64,000 nt of DNA. Origin: Lachnospiraceae bacterium RM5. GTDB taxonomy: Bacteria; Bacillota; Clostridia; Lachnospirales; Lachnospiraceae. Location: the NCBI GenBank assembly GCA_900110975.1, contig FOFK01000005.1, positions 97,901 to 161,900 of the forward strand, read 5' to 3'. The position numbers and the translations under genes are program-made. Each line of letters opens with the position of its first letter. Position 1 is the stretch's first letter. Shown here piece by piece: positions 18,247 to 30,450 of this stretch. Under the pieces are notes generated by a model. It was not told the DNA's origin, searched no databases, and saw only the letters and a list, made by a program, of their open reading frames with translations.

Positions 18247-18480
18247 ATGAAAACAGTTAAAATCAGTCTTAATTCAATCGACAAGGTAAAATCTTTTGTA
18301 AATGATATTACAAAATTCGAATCAGACTTCGATTTAGTTTCAGGAAGATATGTTATCGATGCAAAATCTATTATGGGTATTTTTAGTTTAGATTTATCAA
18401 AGGATATTGACTTAAATATTCATGCAGAAGATAATATCGATGAAGTTCTTGCTGTATTAAAACCTTATATCGTTGAATAA
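18247..18480 (+). CDS. HPr-like protein without the active-site histidine
   Basis: A 77-residue HPr-fold protein. The segment KSIMGIFSLDLS aligns with the regulatory Ser46 region of PTS HPr, and the flanking strands fit. The N-terminal GIHARPA loop that carries phospho-His15 is replaced by NSIDKVKSF, with no His, so it cannot carry phosphate for sugar transport. It may act like Crh, as a Ser46-dependent regulator with CcpA, or do something else. The GGAGG site 8 bases upstream supports this start. It is monocistronic with its own promoter and terminators. Confidence 0.85.
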   Translation: MKTVKISLNSIDKVKSFVNDITKFESDFDLVSGRYVIDAKSIMGIFSLDLSKDIDLNIHAEDNIDEVLAVLKPYIVE

Positions 18481-18515
18481 TAAGGCAAATGCTTCTTTAT
18501 GAAGCAGAAAAAATT

Positions 18516-18540
18516 AAAAACTATTTTTAAAATAGTTTTT
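18516..18540 (+). terminator. terminator of HPr-like gene
   Basis: Perfect palindrome AAAACTATTTT / AAAATAGTTTT around a single T, ending in a T-run, 36 bp after the stop codon. Confidence 0.7.
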
Positions 18541-18581
18541 ATATTTCTAATAAGCAAAATATAATTAGATATATATAAAAT

Positions 18582-18611
18582 AGCTGTCACAAATGTGGCA
18601 GCTATTTTTAT
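18582..18611. terminator. bidirectional terminator between HPr-like gene and thiI
   Basis: AGCTGTCAC and GTGGCAGCT around AAAT, one G-U pair. ATTTTTAT follows on the plus strand and ATTTTAT on the minus strand, so it can serve both convergent genes. Confidence 0.8.
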
Positions 18612-18635
18612 ATGCTTATCTTACCTCTATTATTC

Positions 18636-19817
18636 TTATCTTACTTCTATTACTTCTACAGTTTCAATTGCTTCATTTACAAGTCTTTCCATCTCTTCGC
18701 CCAACTTCATTTCAGAACGTTCAATCACTTTAAGAGATGGTTTTGTAACAGGATGCTTTGCAACAAATATTGTACAGCAGTCCTCATATGGAAGAATCGA
18801 TGTTTCGTATGTATCAATTTTTTCAGAAATATCAATAATATCCTGCTTATCAAAAGCAATTAAAGGTCTGTAAACAGGAAGTGAGCATACCGCATTAGTT
18901 GTAAGAAGAGACTGCATCGTCTGGCTTGCAACCTGTCCGATACTTTCACCTGTAATAAGTCCTAAACATCCTGATTCTTTAGCAAAATGCTCTGCTATTC
19001 TCATCATATATCTTCTCATGATAATTGTAAGCTCATCATGAGGACATGTCTCATAAATATACATCTGAGGCTTTGTAAAATTAACAACATTAAGTTTTAT
19101 AGGACCTGAATATCTTGCAACCTTTTTAGCTAAATCAATTACCTTTGTCTTTGCTCTTTCACTGGTATAAGGTGGTGCATGGAAATATGTAGCCTCAAGA
19201 TTTACACCTCTTTTTGCAATCATATATCCCGCTACAGGGCTGTCAATTCCACCTGATAATAAAAGCATTGCCTTACCTGCTGTTCCACAAGGCATTCCGC
19301 ACGCTCCCTTAATTTCTTCAGAATAAATATTGATTTTTTCCCTGATTTCAATATTAATATATTTTTCAGGCGAATGTACATCAACAGTTAATCCTTCAAT
19401 ATTATCAAGAATTGCTTCACCAACAGCCATATTGATTTCCATAGAATTTAATGGATAATTTTTTCTTGCTCTTCTTGCATTTACCTTGAAAGTATACTTC
19501 TTATCACCATAAACATCTTTTAAATGAGCTACAACTTTTTCCTTAAGATCATCAAATCCGTTATCCTCAATCTGATATAACGGACAGATTCCTGATATAC
19601 CAAAGACTCTCTTTAAACTGTCTATGGCACCATCATAATCATAATCGCCTTCAGTAGTTACATAGATTCTTCCTGTAACCTTGCTTACCTTAAAATCTCC
19701 TTCAACACTTTCAAGAGCATGTTTTATATTATAAACAAGGGCATCTTCAAAAATATATCTATTCTTTCCCTTAACTCCGATTTCTGAATATTTAATCAAA
19801 AAAGACTGATATTTCAT
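18636..19817 (-). CDS. thiI: tRNA 4-thiouridine synthetase / thiamine thiazole sulfur carrier
   Basis: A 393-residue ThiI. The N-terminal ferredoxin-like and THUMP domains occupy about 1-165. The PP-loop SGGIDSP lies at about 190-196 and the AANH domain continues to the end. The C-terminal rhodanese domain of the enterobacterial enzyme is missing, as in most Firmicutes, which instead use a dedicated cysteine desulfurase. That gene is the next one upstream (iscS-like), so sulfur transfer between the two is expected. It makes s4U8 in tRNA. Confidence 0.94.
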   Translation of the reverse strand: MKYQSFLIKYSEIGVKGKNRYIFEDALVYNIKHALESVEGDFKVSKVTGRIYVTTEGDYDYDGAIDSLKRVFGISGICPLYQIEDNGFDDLKEKVVAHLKDVYGDKKYTFKVNARRARKNYPLNSMEINMAVGEAILDNIEGLTVDVHSPEKYINIEIREKINIYSEEIKGACGMPCGTAGKAMLLLSGGIDSPVAGYMIAKRGVNLEATYFHAPPYTSERAKTKVIDLAKKVARYSGPIKLNVVNFTKPQMYIYETCPHDELTIIMRRYMMRIAEHFAKESGCLGLITGESIGQVASQTMQSLLTTNAVCSLPVYRPLIAFDKQDIIDISEKIDTYETSILPYEDCCTIFVAKHPVTKPSLKVIERSEMKLGEEMERLVNEAIETVEVIEVR

Positions 19818-19919
19818 TTTAAAATTCCTTTCCTATCCGATACATCGATTGCAAAATATACAATCATAATAAAACAAACAGTGTTGCTGTCGTAAAATAA
19901 GCAGACTGTTTTTTATCTT

Positions 19920-21083
19920 TTATTTCTTTGTAAATCTTCTCAATAAAGCGACGTTTGCCTTAAGCACTTCCATAGTGTAATCTATTTCATCTTTAGTTGT
20001 CAACCGTGACAAACTAAATCTTATTGCAGAATCAAGCTCTTCATCACTAAGTCCCATATTAAACAAAGTATCACTTTTTTCCTTCTTGGAATTATTAGAA
20101 CATGCCGAACCTGAAGAAACATATATACCGTTATCTTCAAGAGTATGTAAAAGCACTTCACTCTTAATGCCTATAAAACTCGCATTTATAATATGACATA
20201 CTCCATCTTTTTTCGAATTAAGCTTCACATTCTCAATTTCCAAAAGCCTGTCCATAAAATATTCTTTTAAAGAATTAAGATTATTTATCTTTTCATCAAA
20301 ATCTTCATATGCCTTTTTAGCAGCAAGACCTATTCCTGCAATAGCAGGCACATTTTCAGTACCAGAACGCATTCCGCCTCCCTGTCCTCCACCGTAAATA
20401 ATAGGCTTAATCTTTGTTTTTTCTTTGATATATAAAAATCCGCTGCCCTTTGGACCATGGAATTTATGTCCACTTACGGATAATAAATCTATATTCATAG
20501 CCGCAGGATAAATTCTTAATTTAGCAAATGCCTGTATACAGTCAACATGGAAAATTATTTTATTTCTTCTTGATTCATTTAATTCTTTAATAATTTTTCC
20601 AATATCTTCGATAGGCATAATACTTCCAACTTCATTATTTACCATCATTATGGAAATAAGAATTGTATCATCCCTTATGGCATTTTTTAATTCATCTATA
20701 TTTATTTTCCCATCGCCATCAACAGAAATTTTTGTAATTTCAAATCCAAGACTTTCAAGGAAAGAAGCTACATTTCCAACAGATGCATGTTCAACTTTTG
20801 AAATAATAATATGATTTCCATTTCTCTTATTTGCAAGCGCAGAGCCAATAAGAGCCATATTATTTGATTCAGTACCACCTGATGTAAATAATATTTCTTT
20901 TTCCTTACATCTTAAAATTTTACTGATAATTTCAGCAGATTCCCTTATATATTTTTCTGCATTAATTCCAAAATTATGAAGTGAAGAAGGATTTCCATAA
21001 TCCTTAAGCATCACTTCATTCATAAGATTTACAACTTCCTCATCTACTCTTGTTGTTGCGGCATTATCAAAATAAACTTCCAT
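19920..21083 (-). CDS. cysteine desulfurase (NifS/IscS family) partnering ThiI
   Basis: A 387-residue PLP enzyme. The PLP Lys motif is VSGHKFHGPKGSG, the aldimine-loop region is TSGGTESNN, and the catalytic Cys lies in SSGSACSNN (near residue 328). It converts cysteine to alanine and a persulfide. In Bacillus the nifZ-thiI pair is functionally linked; the same gene order here suggests dedicated sulfur supply for s4U and possibly thiamine. Confidence 0.92.
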   Translation of the reverse strand: MEVYFDNAATTRVDEEVVNLMNEVMLKDYGNPSSLHNFGINAEKYIRESAEIISKILRCKEKEILFTSGGTESNNMALIGSALANKRNGNHIIISKVEHASVGNVASFLESLGFEITKISVDGDGKINIDELKNAIRDDTILISIMMVNNEVGSIMPIEDIGKIIKELNESRRNKIIFHVDCIQAFAKLRIYPAAMNIDLLSVSGHKFHGPKGSGFLYIKEKTKIKPIIYGGGQGGGMRSGTENVPAIAGIGLAAKKAYEDFDEKINNLNSLKEYFMDRLLEIENVKLNSKKDGVCHIINASFIGIKSEVLLHTLEDNGIYVSSGSACSNNSKKEKSDTLFNMGLSDEELDSAIRFSLSRLTTKDEIDYTMEVLKANVALLRRFTKK

Positions 21084-21154
21084 TTTTCTTACCTTTTCTA
21101 TTAATTTAAATTATAATTATGTTTTTCTTATTTCTTTTCCAAATCAATTAAAAA

Positions 21155-21913
21155 TTATATTTCATTCTTCTTTTCAAATTCAAGTTTATATCCAAGCACT
21201 GAAAGAATCATTAAAGGTGCTGTTTCTGTTCTTAAAATCCTGTTTCCAAGAGAAATCTTCTTTACTCCATTATTTGAAGCCAGGGCCACTTCTTCCTCTT
21301 CAAACCCACCTTCCGGTCCGATAAATACAGCAATACTTTCCCCTGATTTTAAACCATCAAGGATATTTTTTGTTTCATTTAAATCTTTAAAATTCTCATA
21401 AGGAATAAGCTTCAAATCAAAGTTTTTTGCATACTCCAGAGCATCCTTAAAATTCATAGGATGCAGGACTTTTGGAATAATACTTCTTCTGGACTGTTTT
21501 GCAGCACTTAAAGAAATCGCATTCCATCTTTTTATTTTATTATCAGCTTTCTTTTTATCAAGCTTTACAATACATCTTTTTGTATTAACAGGAATTATTT
21601 CATATACTCCAAGCTCCACAGCTTTCTGGATGATATATTCCATTTTATCAGCTTTTGGAAGTCCCTGGAAAAGATAAATTTTTCCATTAAGTTCACTGCC
21701 ATCATATTCCTTATCAGTTATTTTCGTGGTAATTATATCACCTATATCCCTGATAACACAGACATAATCACTGCCTTCCCCGTTACTTAATAACACTTCT
21801 TCCCCTGCCTTCATTCTAAGAACATTTTTTATATGATTTACATCATCACCGTCTATGATTATCTTTTTTCCATCACTGTCAATATTTTCATTTCTAACAA
21901 AAAAATGATGCAT
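21155..21913 (-). CDS. rsmE: 16S rRNA m3U1498 methyltransferase
   Basis: A 252-residue SPOUT-family RsmE with an N-terminal PUA-like domain and the C-terminal trefoil knot: FIGPEGGFEEEEV and LGNRILRTETAPL. It methylates U1498 in the small subunit. It lies 2 bp downstream of prmA, a pairing common in Firmicutes near dnaJ. Confidence 0.95.
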   Translation of the reverse strand: MHHFFVRNENIDSDGKKIIIDGDDVNHIKNVLRMKAGEEVLLSNGEGSDYVCVIRDIGDIITTKITDKEYDGSELNGKIYLFQGLPKADKMEYIIQKAVELGVYEIIPVNTKRCIVKLDKKKADNKIKRWNAISLSAAKQSRRSIIPKVLHPMNFKDALEYAKNFDLKLIPYENFKDLNETKNILDGLKSGESIAVFIGPEGGFEEEEVALASNNGVKKISLGNRILRTETAPLMILSVLGYKLEFEKKNEI

Positions 21914-21915
21914 AA

Positions 21916-22902
21916 TTAATCCTCTATCCTTTTAGCAACAATACTTACCCATTCGCCATCTCTTGCTATTTCAACAATTTCAAGATTTTTATTTTCCATA
22001 ATAAAACTCTTTACTTCATCTTCTTTAGTATTTATTATACCTGAAGAAATAAAGATTCCACCCGGTTTTAACATAAGATGAACATCTTTTTGCAATTCCT
22101 CAATAATATTAGCAAAAATATTTGCAACAACCACATCTGCTTCTCCGGTTTTTCTTATAATTCTGTCTCTTAACCTGGTATTTGTTAATATATCTCCTGC
22201 ATAAAACTCAATGTTATCATCAATATCTTTATTAATCTCTAAATTTTTCTTAAAATTTTCTCTTGAAATCTCTACAGCTTTTTCATCAATATCAATTCCT
22301 GCAGTATTTTTAGAACCAAGAAGTTTTCCAATAATAGCAAGGATTCCGCTTCCGCATCCTACATCTATCAATGTATCATCTTTCTTTAAATATTTTTTTA
22401 AGCCCTTAATACAAAGACTTGTTGTTTCATGTCTTCCTGTTCCAAAAGCTGTTTCAGGATCAATCTCCAATATATGATCATAGCCCTCCATATCAGATAC
22501 ATCTTCCCAGGATGGCTTAATCAAAATCCCCTCTATAATAAACGGTTTAAAGAATTCTTTCCAGTTATTTATCCAATTTTCATCATCAACAACTTCTTTG
22601 GATATAAGTACTTTATCTGTATCAATAAGTTCTTTATAATCTTCCAGTCCTTCCCTGATTCTTTCTATTTCAGATGCAAGTACAAGTGGTGAAGTATCGT
22701 ATTCCCTGTAAAAAATGATTTTTGCAGTATCTTTTTTCTCCACATCAGGAGTCATATCCACGAAAAGTTTTTCTTTTTCTTCATCAGAAAGAGAAATATT
22801 ATCTTCCACCTGAAAATCACAAATCCCAATATCTACAAGCATTCCGCTTATTATATCAACATCTTTTTCTTTAATATCCAAAACAAGTTTATACCATTTC
22901 AT
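21916..22902 (-). CDS. prmA: ribosomal protein L11 methyltransferase
   Basis: A 328-residue PrmA with an N-terminal substrate-recognition domain and a SAM domain containing LIDVGCGSGILAI and VVANIFANII. It trimethylates L11. The segment DPETAFGTGRHETT is characteristic of the family. In many Firmicutes it follows the hrcA-grpE-dnaK-dnaJ operon; here a glycogen debranching gene separates them. Confidence 0.94.
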   Translation of the reverse strand: MKWYKLVLDIKEKDVDIISGMLVDIGICDFQVEDNISLSDEEKEKLFVDMTPDVEKKDTAKIIFYREYDTSPLVLASEIERIREGLEDYKELIDTDKVLISKEVVDDENWINNWKEFFKPFIIEGILIKPSWEDVSDMEGYDHILEIDPETAFGTGRHETTSLCIKGLKKYLKKDDTLIDVGCGSGILAIIGKLLGSKNTAGIDIDEKAVEISRENFKKNLEINKDIDDNIEFYAGDILTNTRLRDRIIRKTGEADVVVANIFANIIEELQKDVHLMLKPGGIFISSGIINTKEDEVKSFIMENKNLEIVEIARDGEWVSIVAKRIED

Positions 22903-22915
22903 AAATACATAACTT

Positions 22916-22942
22916 ATCCGATCATTATAAAAATGACCGGAT
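22916..22942 (-). other. hairpin between glgX and prmA
   Basis: ATCCGATCAT pairs with ATGACCGGAT around a 7-base loop, one wobble pair. No T-run follows on the minus strand, so terminator function is unsure; it may mark the 3' end of the debranching-enzyme message. Confidence 0.35.
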
Positions 22943-22974
22943 ATTTCCTTTCATATTTTCAATTTCTTTTTTCT

Positions 22975-25074
22975 CTACTGTCTCTTTACAGCTTTTAAAA
23001 CAACAACACTTCTAGGCTGTATCGTATATACATTTTCTCTTATATAAACATTTAATTTATCTATATAACCCTTGTCTGTTGCTGTATCCACAACATATTT
23101 CCACATATAATTATCAGAAAGTTTTGGTAAAACAACGTCCATCTCTTCCCAATATGTATTTACACCCATGTAAACAATCTCATCTTTTGATAATCTTTTA
23201 TCATCCTTACCTGCATACATAACACCAATATATTTTGTACTGCCATCGTACTGGTTTGCAAAAGGAAGAACACCATGGGTACTAAGGGGTGGAAAACCAA
23301 GAGAACAATATCCGCTGTTTTTCCTTACAACAATATGTTTCTTTCTAAATGCAATAATATTTTTAAAGAAATTAAACATATCTCTGTTTCTGTCTAAATC
23401 ATCCCAATTAAGCCATGAAATAATATTATCCTGACAATATGCATTATTATTTCCAAACTGGGTATTCATAAATTCATCCCCTGCAAGGAACATAGGAACA
23501 CCACGGCTTAACATAAGCACTGTTATGGCATTTCTGATCATTTTTTTTCTAAGTTTAATAACTTCTTCATTCTCAGAATGACCTTCTTCGCCACAGTTCC
23601 AGCTCAGATTATCATTCGATCCGTCCGAATTATCCCAGCCATTTGCCTCATTATGCTTATGATTATATGAATATAAATCATTAAGCGTAAAACCGTCATG
23701 ACAGGTAATAAAATTAACCGATGCATTACTTCCTCTGTAATGCTCATCATAAAGGTCTGTGGAGCCTGTGATTCTGTTAGAAGCCATATAAGCCATACCA
23801 TCATCGCCCTTTAAGAAACTTCTGATATCATCCCTGTATCTTCCATTCCACTCAGACCATCTGTTCCACGAAGGAAAACTTCCAACCTGATACAATCCGC
23901 CTGCATCCCATGCCTCAGCTATAAGCTTTACTTTTCTAAGAATAGGATCAAAAGCAAGACTCTTTAAAAGAGGCGGCTGGCTGATAGGCGAACCGTCATC
24001 ATTTCTTCCAAGAATTGTCGCAAGGTCAAATCTGAATCCGTCAACCCTGTAATTGATTACCCAATATCTTAAACATTCCCTGATAAGTTCCTGTACAACA
24101 GGATGATTGCAGTTAAGTGTATTACCACAACCACTGAAATTATAATAAAAACCTTCAGGTGTCAACATATAGTATACATTATTATCAAAACCTTTGAAAG
24201 ATATATATGTTCCATTTTCATTTCCTTCTGCCGTATGATTAAATACAACATCAAGAAATACTTCTATGCCATTTTCCTTAAGCTCTTTAATCATCTGCTT
24301 AAGTTCCCTGCCCTCATGGTTATATTCAACAACTGAAGTATAACTTGTATTCGGAGCAAAAAATGAAACAGGATTATATCCCCAATAATCAAGTAAAGTA
24401 ACTCCTCCCACATCTCTCTTGTCCCTTGTTTCATCAAATTCAAAAATAGGCATAAGTTCAACTGCATTAATACCTAACTCTTTAAGATATGGAATCTTCT
24501 TTCTAAGTCCTTCAAAAGTTCCTCTTTCATTTTCCTTTAATCCACTTGATTTATGCTTTGTAAAGCCTCTTACATGAAGCTCATAAATAATCAGATCTTC
24601 CATGGCAATATGTGGATTTGCAAAACTTCCCCAGTCAAAATCATTTTTTACAACTCTGCCCTTATATCCATTATTACTTACGGAACTTCCCCATATACTC
24701 TGTCCTGTAACAGCCTTTGCGTAAGGGTCTAATAAATTTTTTGTCTTATCAAAAATAATTCCTTTTCTCGCATCATATGGCCCGTCAAGTCTGTAAGCAT
24801 ATTCAAAATCCTCAATATTTAAATCAAAAACCATCATAGAAAATACATTTCCAATCTTATACTCCTTAGGAAATTCTATAACGGCATATGGTTCACTCTC
24901 CATTCTTTTAAAAAGCAAAAGTTCACACGATGTTGCACCTGCAGAACAGACGGTAAAATTCACCCCTCCCTGAAAAGCAGTGGCACCATTCATTTCGTAC
25001 ATTCCAGGTCTTACCCTGTATCCTGATATTTCTGTTAAAGGTTCTAAAATAGGCCTGAACATATCATTTTTCAT
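22975..25074 (-). CDS. glycogen debranching enzyme / isoamylase-type glycosidase
   Basis: A 699-residue GH13 enzyme, GlgX/TreX type. An N-terminal CBM48 domain (about 20-140) precedes the TIM barrel. The catalytic nucleophile lies in VDGFRFDLA, the acid/base in LIAEAWDAG, and the third Asp in FITCHDGFTLND. It hydrolyses alpha-1,6 branches of glycogen or starch limit dextrins. I chose the ATG 9 bases after AAAGGA (MKNDMF); the GTG six codons earlier overlaps that site. Confidence 0.92.
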   Translation of the reverse strand: MKNDMFRPILEPLTEISGYRVRPGMYEMNGATAFQGGVNFTVCSAGATSCELLLFKRMESEPYAVIEFPKEYKIGNVFSMMVFDLNIEDFEYAYRLDGPYDARKGIIFDKTKNLLDPYAKAVTGQSIWGSSVSNNGYKGRVVKNDFDWGSFANPHIAMEDLIIYELHVRGFTKHKSSGLKENERGTFEGLRKKIPYLKELGINAVELMPIFEFDETRDKRDVGGVTLLDYWGYNPVSFFAPNTSYTSVVEYNHEGRELKQMIKELKENGIEVFLDVVFNHTAEGNENGTYISFKGFDNNVYYMLTPEGFYYNFSGCGNTLNCNHPVVQELIRECLRYWVINYRVDGFRFDLATILGRNDDGSPISQPPLLKSLAFDPILRKVKLIAEAWDAGGLYQVGSFPSWNRWSEWNGRYRDDIRSFLKGDDGMAYMASNRITGSTDLYDEHYRGSNASVNFITCHDGFTLNDLYSYNHKHNEANGWDNSDGSNDNLSWNCGEEGHSENEEVIKLRKKMIRNAITVLMLSRGVPMFLAGDEFMNTQFGNNNAYCQDNIISWLNWDDLDRNRDMFNFFKNIIAFRKKHIVVRKNSGYCSLGFPPLSTHGVLPFANQYDGSTKYIGVMYAGKDDKRLSKDEIVYMGVNTYWEEMDVVLPKLSDNYMWKYVVDTATDKGYIDKLNVYIRENVYTIQPRSVVVLKAVKRQ

Positions 25075-25111
25075 AAACTTATTTCCTTTCACATAATCTC
25101 ACGCATGTGCC

Positions 25112-25147
25112 CAAAAAAATTGAAGCACCAAAAAAGGTACTTCAATT
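25112..25147 (-). terminator. rho-independent terminator after dnaJ
   Basis: AATTGAAG-C-ACC pairs with GGT-A-CTTCAATT around six A on the plus strand; the mismatch is a G-U pair on the minus-strand RNA. TTTTTT follows on the minus strand. It closes the heat-shock operon. Confidence 0.85.
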
Positions 25148-25194
25148 ATAAAACAATTTAACTTTATTATCATTAAATTAATCACTATTATTTT

Positions 25195-26388
25195 TTACTT
25201 TTTAAAGAAATTCTTTTTCTTAGATGACTTCTCTGATTTTTCTGTCTTTGAAGATGTATTTTCTGATTCAACATCTTCTTTTTCCTTAGTATCATATATA
25301 CCCTTCATTGCATTATCAAAAGCTCTTAGTGCTTCTTTTTGCTTTTTATTAAGGGATGTTGGTACAGATATTGTAAGTGTTGTAATTAAATCTCCTACTT
25401 CATTTTGTCTTACAGGATGAGAAACACCCTTACCTTTAAGTCTTACTCTTGTTCCTGTCTTTGTTCCAGGCTTGATTGTATAAAGTACATCACCATAAAC
25501 AGTCTTAACTTTTACATCACCACCAAGTGTAGCATCAGCAAATGAAATAGGTGTTTCAGAATATAATGTAAGATTATCTCTTACGAATTCTCTGCTTTCT
25601 GCTGCAATAATCTGAACATAAACATTTCCTCTAGGTCCGCCGTTAACTCCAGGTTCACCCATACCTCTGCCAACAGAAATTCTTGTACCTGTATTTACAC
25701 CCTTTGGTATATCAACTTCAAGAGTTTTCTTTGTTGATGTATAACCTGTTCCTCTACATGTCTTACACTTATTCTTTATAACTGTACCTTTACCACTACA
25801 TACTGGACAGGTTGTTGCTATATTGCTTATCATTCCAAAGAATGATGAATTCTGCATCATAACACGTCCTGTACCGTTACATTTAGTACATTTCTCAGGA
25901 GCCGAACCCTTTTCAGCACCATTTCCGTTACATGACTTACATACTTCTTTGTATTGGAAACTAATCTGTTTTTTACAGCCAAATATAGCCTCTTCAAAGG
26001 TAAGTCTTAAATTTATGATAATATCCTGACCCCTTCTTGCAGCATTACTGTTATATGAAGATCTGCCACCGAAAAGATCGCTGAATATATCGCCAAATCC
26101 TCCGCCTCCGAAGATATCATCGAAGTTAAATTCAAAGCCTCCGGCTCCTCCTGCTCCGCCTTCAAATGCAGCATGTCCATACTGATCATACTGTTTTCTT
26201 TTTTCTGGATCAGAAAGAATAGCATAAGCTTCACTGGCTTCTTTAAATTTAGCCTCAGCTTCTTTATCACCCGGATTTACATCCGGATGATATTTTTTAG
26301 CTAAAACTCTATATGCTTTTTTTATCTGTGAATCATCAGCATCTTTACTTATGCCGAGAACTTCATAATAATCTCTTTTATCTGCCAT
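25195..26388 (-). CDS. dnaJ: chaperone DnaJ
   Basis: A 397-residue type I J-protein. The J-domain has HPD (YHPDVNPG), followed by a Gly/Phe-rich linker and four zinc repeats [32 protein letters not shown]. The C-terminus carries an extra Ser/Lys-rich tail of about 30 residues. Last gene of hrcA-grpE-dnaK-dnaJ. Confidence 0.97.
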   Translation of the reverse strand: MADKRDYYEVLGISKDADDSQIKKAYRVLAKKYHPDVNPGDKEAEAKFKEASEAYAILSDPEKRKQYDQYGHAAFEGGAGGAGGFEFNFDDIFGGGGFGDIFSDLFGGRSSYNSNAARRGQDIIINLRLTFEEAIFGCKKQISFQYKEVCKSCNGNGAEKGSAPEKCTKCNGTGRVMMQNSSFFGMISNIATTCPVCSGKGTVIKNKCKTCRGTGYTSTKKTLEVDIPKGVNTGTRISVGRGMGEPGVNGGPRGNVYVQIIAAESREFVRDNLTLYSETPISFADATLGGDVKVKTVYGDVLYTIKPGTKTGTRVRLKGKGVSHPVRQNEVGDLITTLTISVPTSLNKKQKEALRAFDNAMKGIYDTKEKEDVESENTSSKTEKSEKSSKKKNFFKK

Positions 26389-26431
26389 AAAACTCTCCTA
26401 CTTTTTGCAAAACATCTTTCAAATAATTTAA

Positions 26432-28399
<1,968 letters not shown>

Positions 28400-28455
28400 T
28401 TACTTTACTCTTGTTACTATTTTTTTATTTATTATTTGTTTTTAGATTTATTTAT

Positions 28456-29127
28456 CTAATTTGCAACTTTTACCATACTGTGTCTTACAACGATATCTTT
28501 GTAAATATATCCTTTTTGTAATACTTCGATAACTTCGTTGTCTCCTGCATTTTCATCTTCAACATGCATTACTGCATTATGGAAATCAGGATTAAATTCT
28601 TCACCTAAAGCTTTTATCTCTTCAACACCAAGGTCATTTAAAACCGAAACAAACTGATTATAAATCATGTCCATTCCTTGTACAAAAGGATCTTTTTTTG
28701 CTTCCTCATCAATAGAAGCAAATCCGCGTTCAAAATTATCAAGAACCGGTAAAATCTTTTCAACCACATCTCTTGTACCCATGCCATACATTGAAGATTT
28801 TTCTCTTTCAGAACGCTTTCTGAAATTATCAAATTCAGCCATAACTCTCTGATATTTATCAGTAAGATCTTTAATCATCTCATCTTTCTTATCAGCCTTC
28901 TTACCTGAATTATCAATATTTTCAGTTGAATCATCAGCTTCTGCATCTGATTCTTTGGCACTTGTATTATTATTTTCTGCATTTGTGTTATCTGCTTCTG
29001 TGTCAGAATCTTTTGCATTAACATCTTCTACATTTACTTCTTCAGCATTATCAACATCTTTATTAGCATTATTTAAATCATTTATGTCTTTATTTAAATC
29101 ATCCTTTGTAGCTTCATTATTTTCCAC
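28456..29127 (-). CDS. grpE: nucleotide exchange factor GrpE
   Basis: A 223-residue GrpE. The first about 85 residues are a very acidic Asn/Asp/Glu low-complexity tail; the coiled coil and beta-wing domain follow (YQRVMAEFDNFRKRSEREK, VLPVLDNFERG-like). It begins with GTG overlapping the hrcA stop codon by one base, so translation is coupled. Confidence 0.95.
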   Translation of the reverse strand: MENNEATKDDLNKDINDLNNANKDVDNAEEVNVEDVNAKDSDTEADNTNAENNNTSAKESDAEADDSTENIDNSGKKADKKDEMIKDLTDKYQRVMAEFDNFRKRSEREKSSMYGMGTRDVVEKILPVLDNFERGFASIDEEAKKDPFVQGMDMIYNQFVSVLNDLGVEEIKALGEEFNPDFHNAVMHVEDENAGDNEVIEVLQKGYIYKDIVVRHSMVKVAN

Positions 29128-30206
29128 TAACTTTCACCATCCTTGTCTTTTTTATCCTGTTTTTTAAATTTCATTCCTAACTGATCCTTAACAGCATTCA
29201 AAGATTCAACAACTTTCTCATAATCCATTCTTTTCGGACCAATTATTCCTATGGTACCTTTAACACCATCTTCTATCTCATATGTGGCAGTGACAATACT
29301 GCAATCCTTCATGGAACTTACATTTGACTCACTTCCAATATAAACCTGAATATCATCCTTTTCTTCTTTATCAGCATTATTATTTTCAACCAGTGCCGTA
29401 AGAAGTTTTTTCTCCTCAAATGTACTGATAATCTCACTTGCTGTCTGGGTTTCGCTAAGCTCAGGATATTTAAAAATATTATTTGCCCCGCTCGTATAAA
29501 CTCTGAAATCATCATTGCTTGTAAGCGTAAGTCCTATAATATCAATAATATCTCTTACAAGATTTGCATTATCACCTGCCTGATTTGTTATCCTCGATAT
29601 AAGTCCAACATTAATCTCTTCAAATGATAATCCCGATAAAGCTGTATTAATAAGGAGATTCATCTTTAATACATCTTCTGAAGTAATTGGCTCTTCAATA
29701 TTAATAATTCTGTTTTTTACTGTATTTTTCTGAGTTACTACAACACAAAGAATTTTTCCTTCTTCAATAAGTGAAAGCTGTATAAATTTTAATTTTCTTG
29801 ATTTATTCACCGGTGTTGTAACCATTGTCGCATAGTTTGTATTACTGGCTAACAGTTTCGCCGTATCTTCAAGTAATTTTTCAACTTTCTCGACCTTATC
29901 ATCAAGAAATTCTTTCATCTCAGCTAATTCCTGTTCTTTCTTATCGAGAGAATCAAGTCTGTTTTTCATCATGTTATCAACATACAATCTGTAACCCAAA
30001 TCTGTAGGAACTCTTCCGGAAGATGTATGTGGTTGAATGATATATCCCATCTCCTCTAAGTCTGCCATTTCATTCCTTATAGTTGCAGAACTTAAACCGA
30101 TGTCTTCACATTTAGAAATGGTTCTCGAACCTACAGGCTCGCCTGTTTCAAGATAACTCTTGATTATGGCATTTAAAATCTTAAGTTTTCTTTCATCCAG
30201 ATCCAT
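29127..30206 (-). CDS. hrcA: heat-inducible transcription repressor HrcA
   Basis: A 359-residue HrcA with the winged-helix start ERKLKILNAIIKSYLETGEPVG, a GAF-like middle and a dimerisation C-terminus (GTIGIIGPKRMDYEKVV). It binds CIRCE and its activity depends on GroEL. The ATG with AAAGGAC 7 bases upstream is chosen over an eight-codon longer frame. Autoregulated through the CIRCE at 30308-30334. Confidence 0.96.
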   Translation of the reverse strand: MDLDERKLKILNAIIKSYLETGEPVGSRTISKCEDIGLSSATIRNEMADLEEMGYIIQPHTSSGRVPTDLGYRLYVDNMMKNRLDSLDKKEQELAEMKEFLDDKVEKVEKLLEDTAKLLASNTNYATMVTTPVNKSRKLKFIQLSLIEEGKILCVVVTQKNTVKNRIINIEEPITSEDVLKMNLLINTALSGLSFEEINVGLISRITNQAGDNANLVRDIIDIIGLTLTSNDDFRVYTSGANNIFKYPELSETQTASEIISTFEEKKLLTALVENNNADKEEKDDIQVYIGSESNVSSMKDCSIVTATYEIEDGVKGTIGIIGPKRMDYEKVVESLNAVKDQLGMKFKKQDKKDKDGES

Positions 30207-30307
30207 AAACACCGTCCTTTCGAATTTCATTATTTTGCAATTTTACTATTGTGCCTTGTTCCTATTACATTTACTTTGCGTCTACTCTTGCCTTTGTTTT
30301 TTTGTTG

Positions 30308-30334
30308 TTAGCACTCACCAAGATAGAGTGCTAA
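30308..30334 (-). promoter_or_regulatory. CIRCE operator
   Basis: TTAGCACTC, nine bases, GAGTGCTAA: an exact match to the HrcA-binding CIRCE consensus. It lies about 100 bp upstream of hrcA, immediately downstream of the predicted promoter, where bound HrcA would block transcription of the whole chaperone operon. Confidence 0.97.
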
Positions 30335-30348
30335 TTACTATATTCATT

Positions 30349-30377
30349 ACGATAACACCCATAATTTTATTTGTCAA
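30349..30377 (-). promoter_or_regulatory. promoter of the hrcA operon
   Basis: On the minus strand TTGACA (30377-30372), 17 bases, TATCGT (30354-30349). The start site would fall 5-10 bases before CIRCE. Confidence 0.6.
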
Positions 30378-30450
30378 TAACTTTTTTTACGTTAAAATAA
30401 TATTTTTTCAATTCATATTTTATATCAACAATCCTTATTCAAGACCCTAT

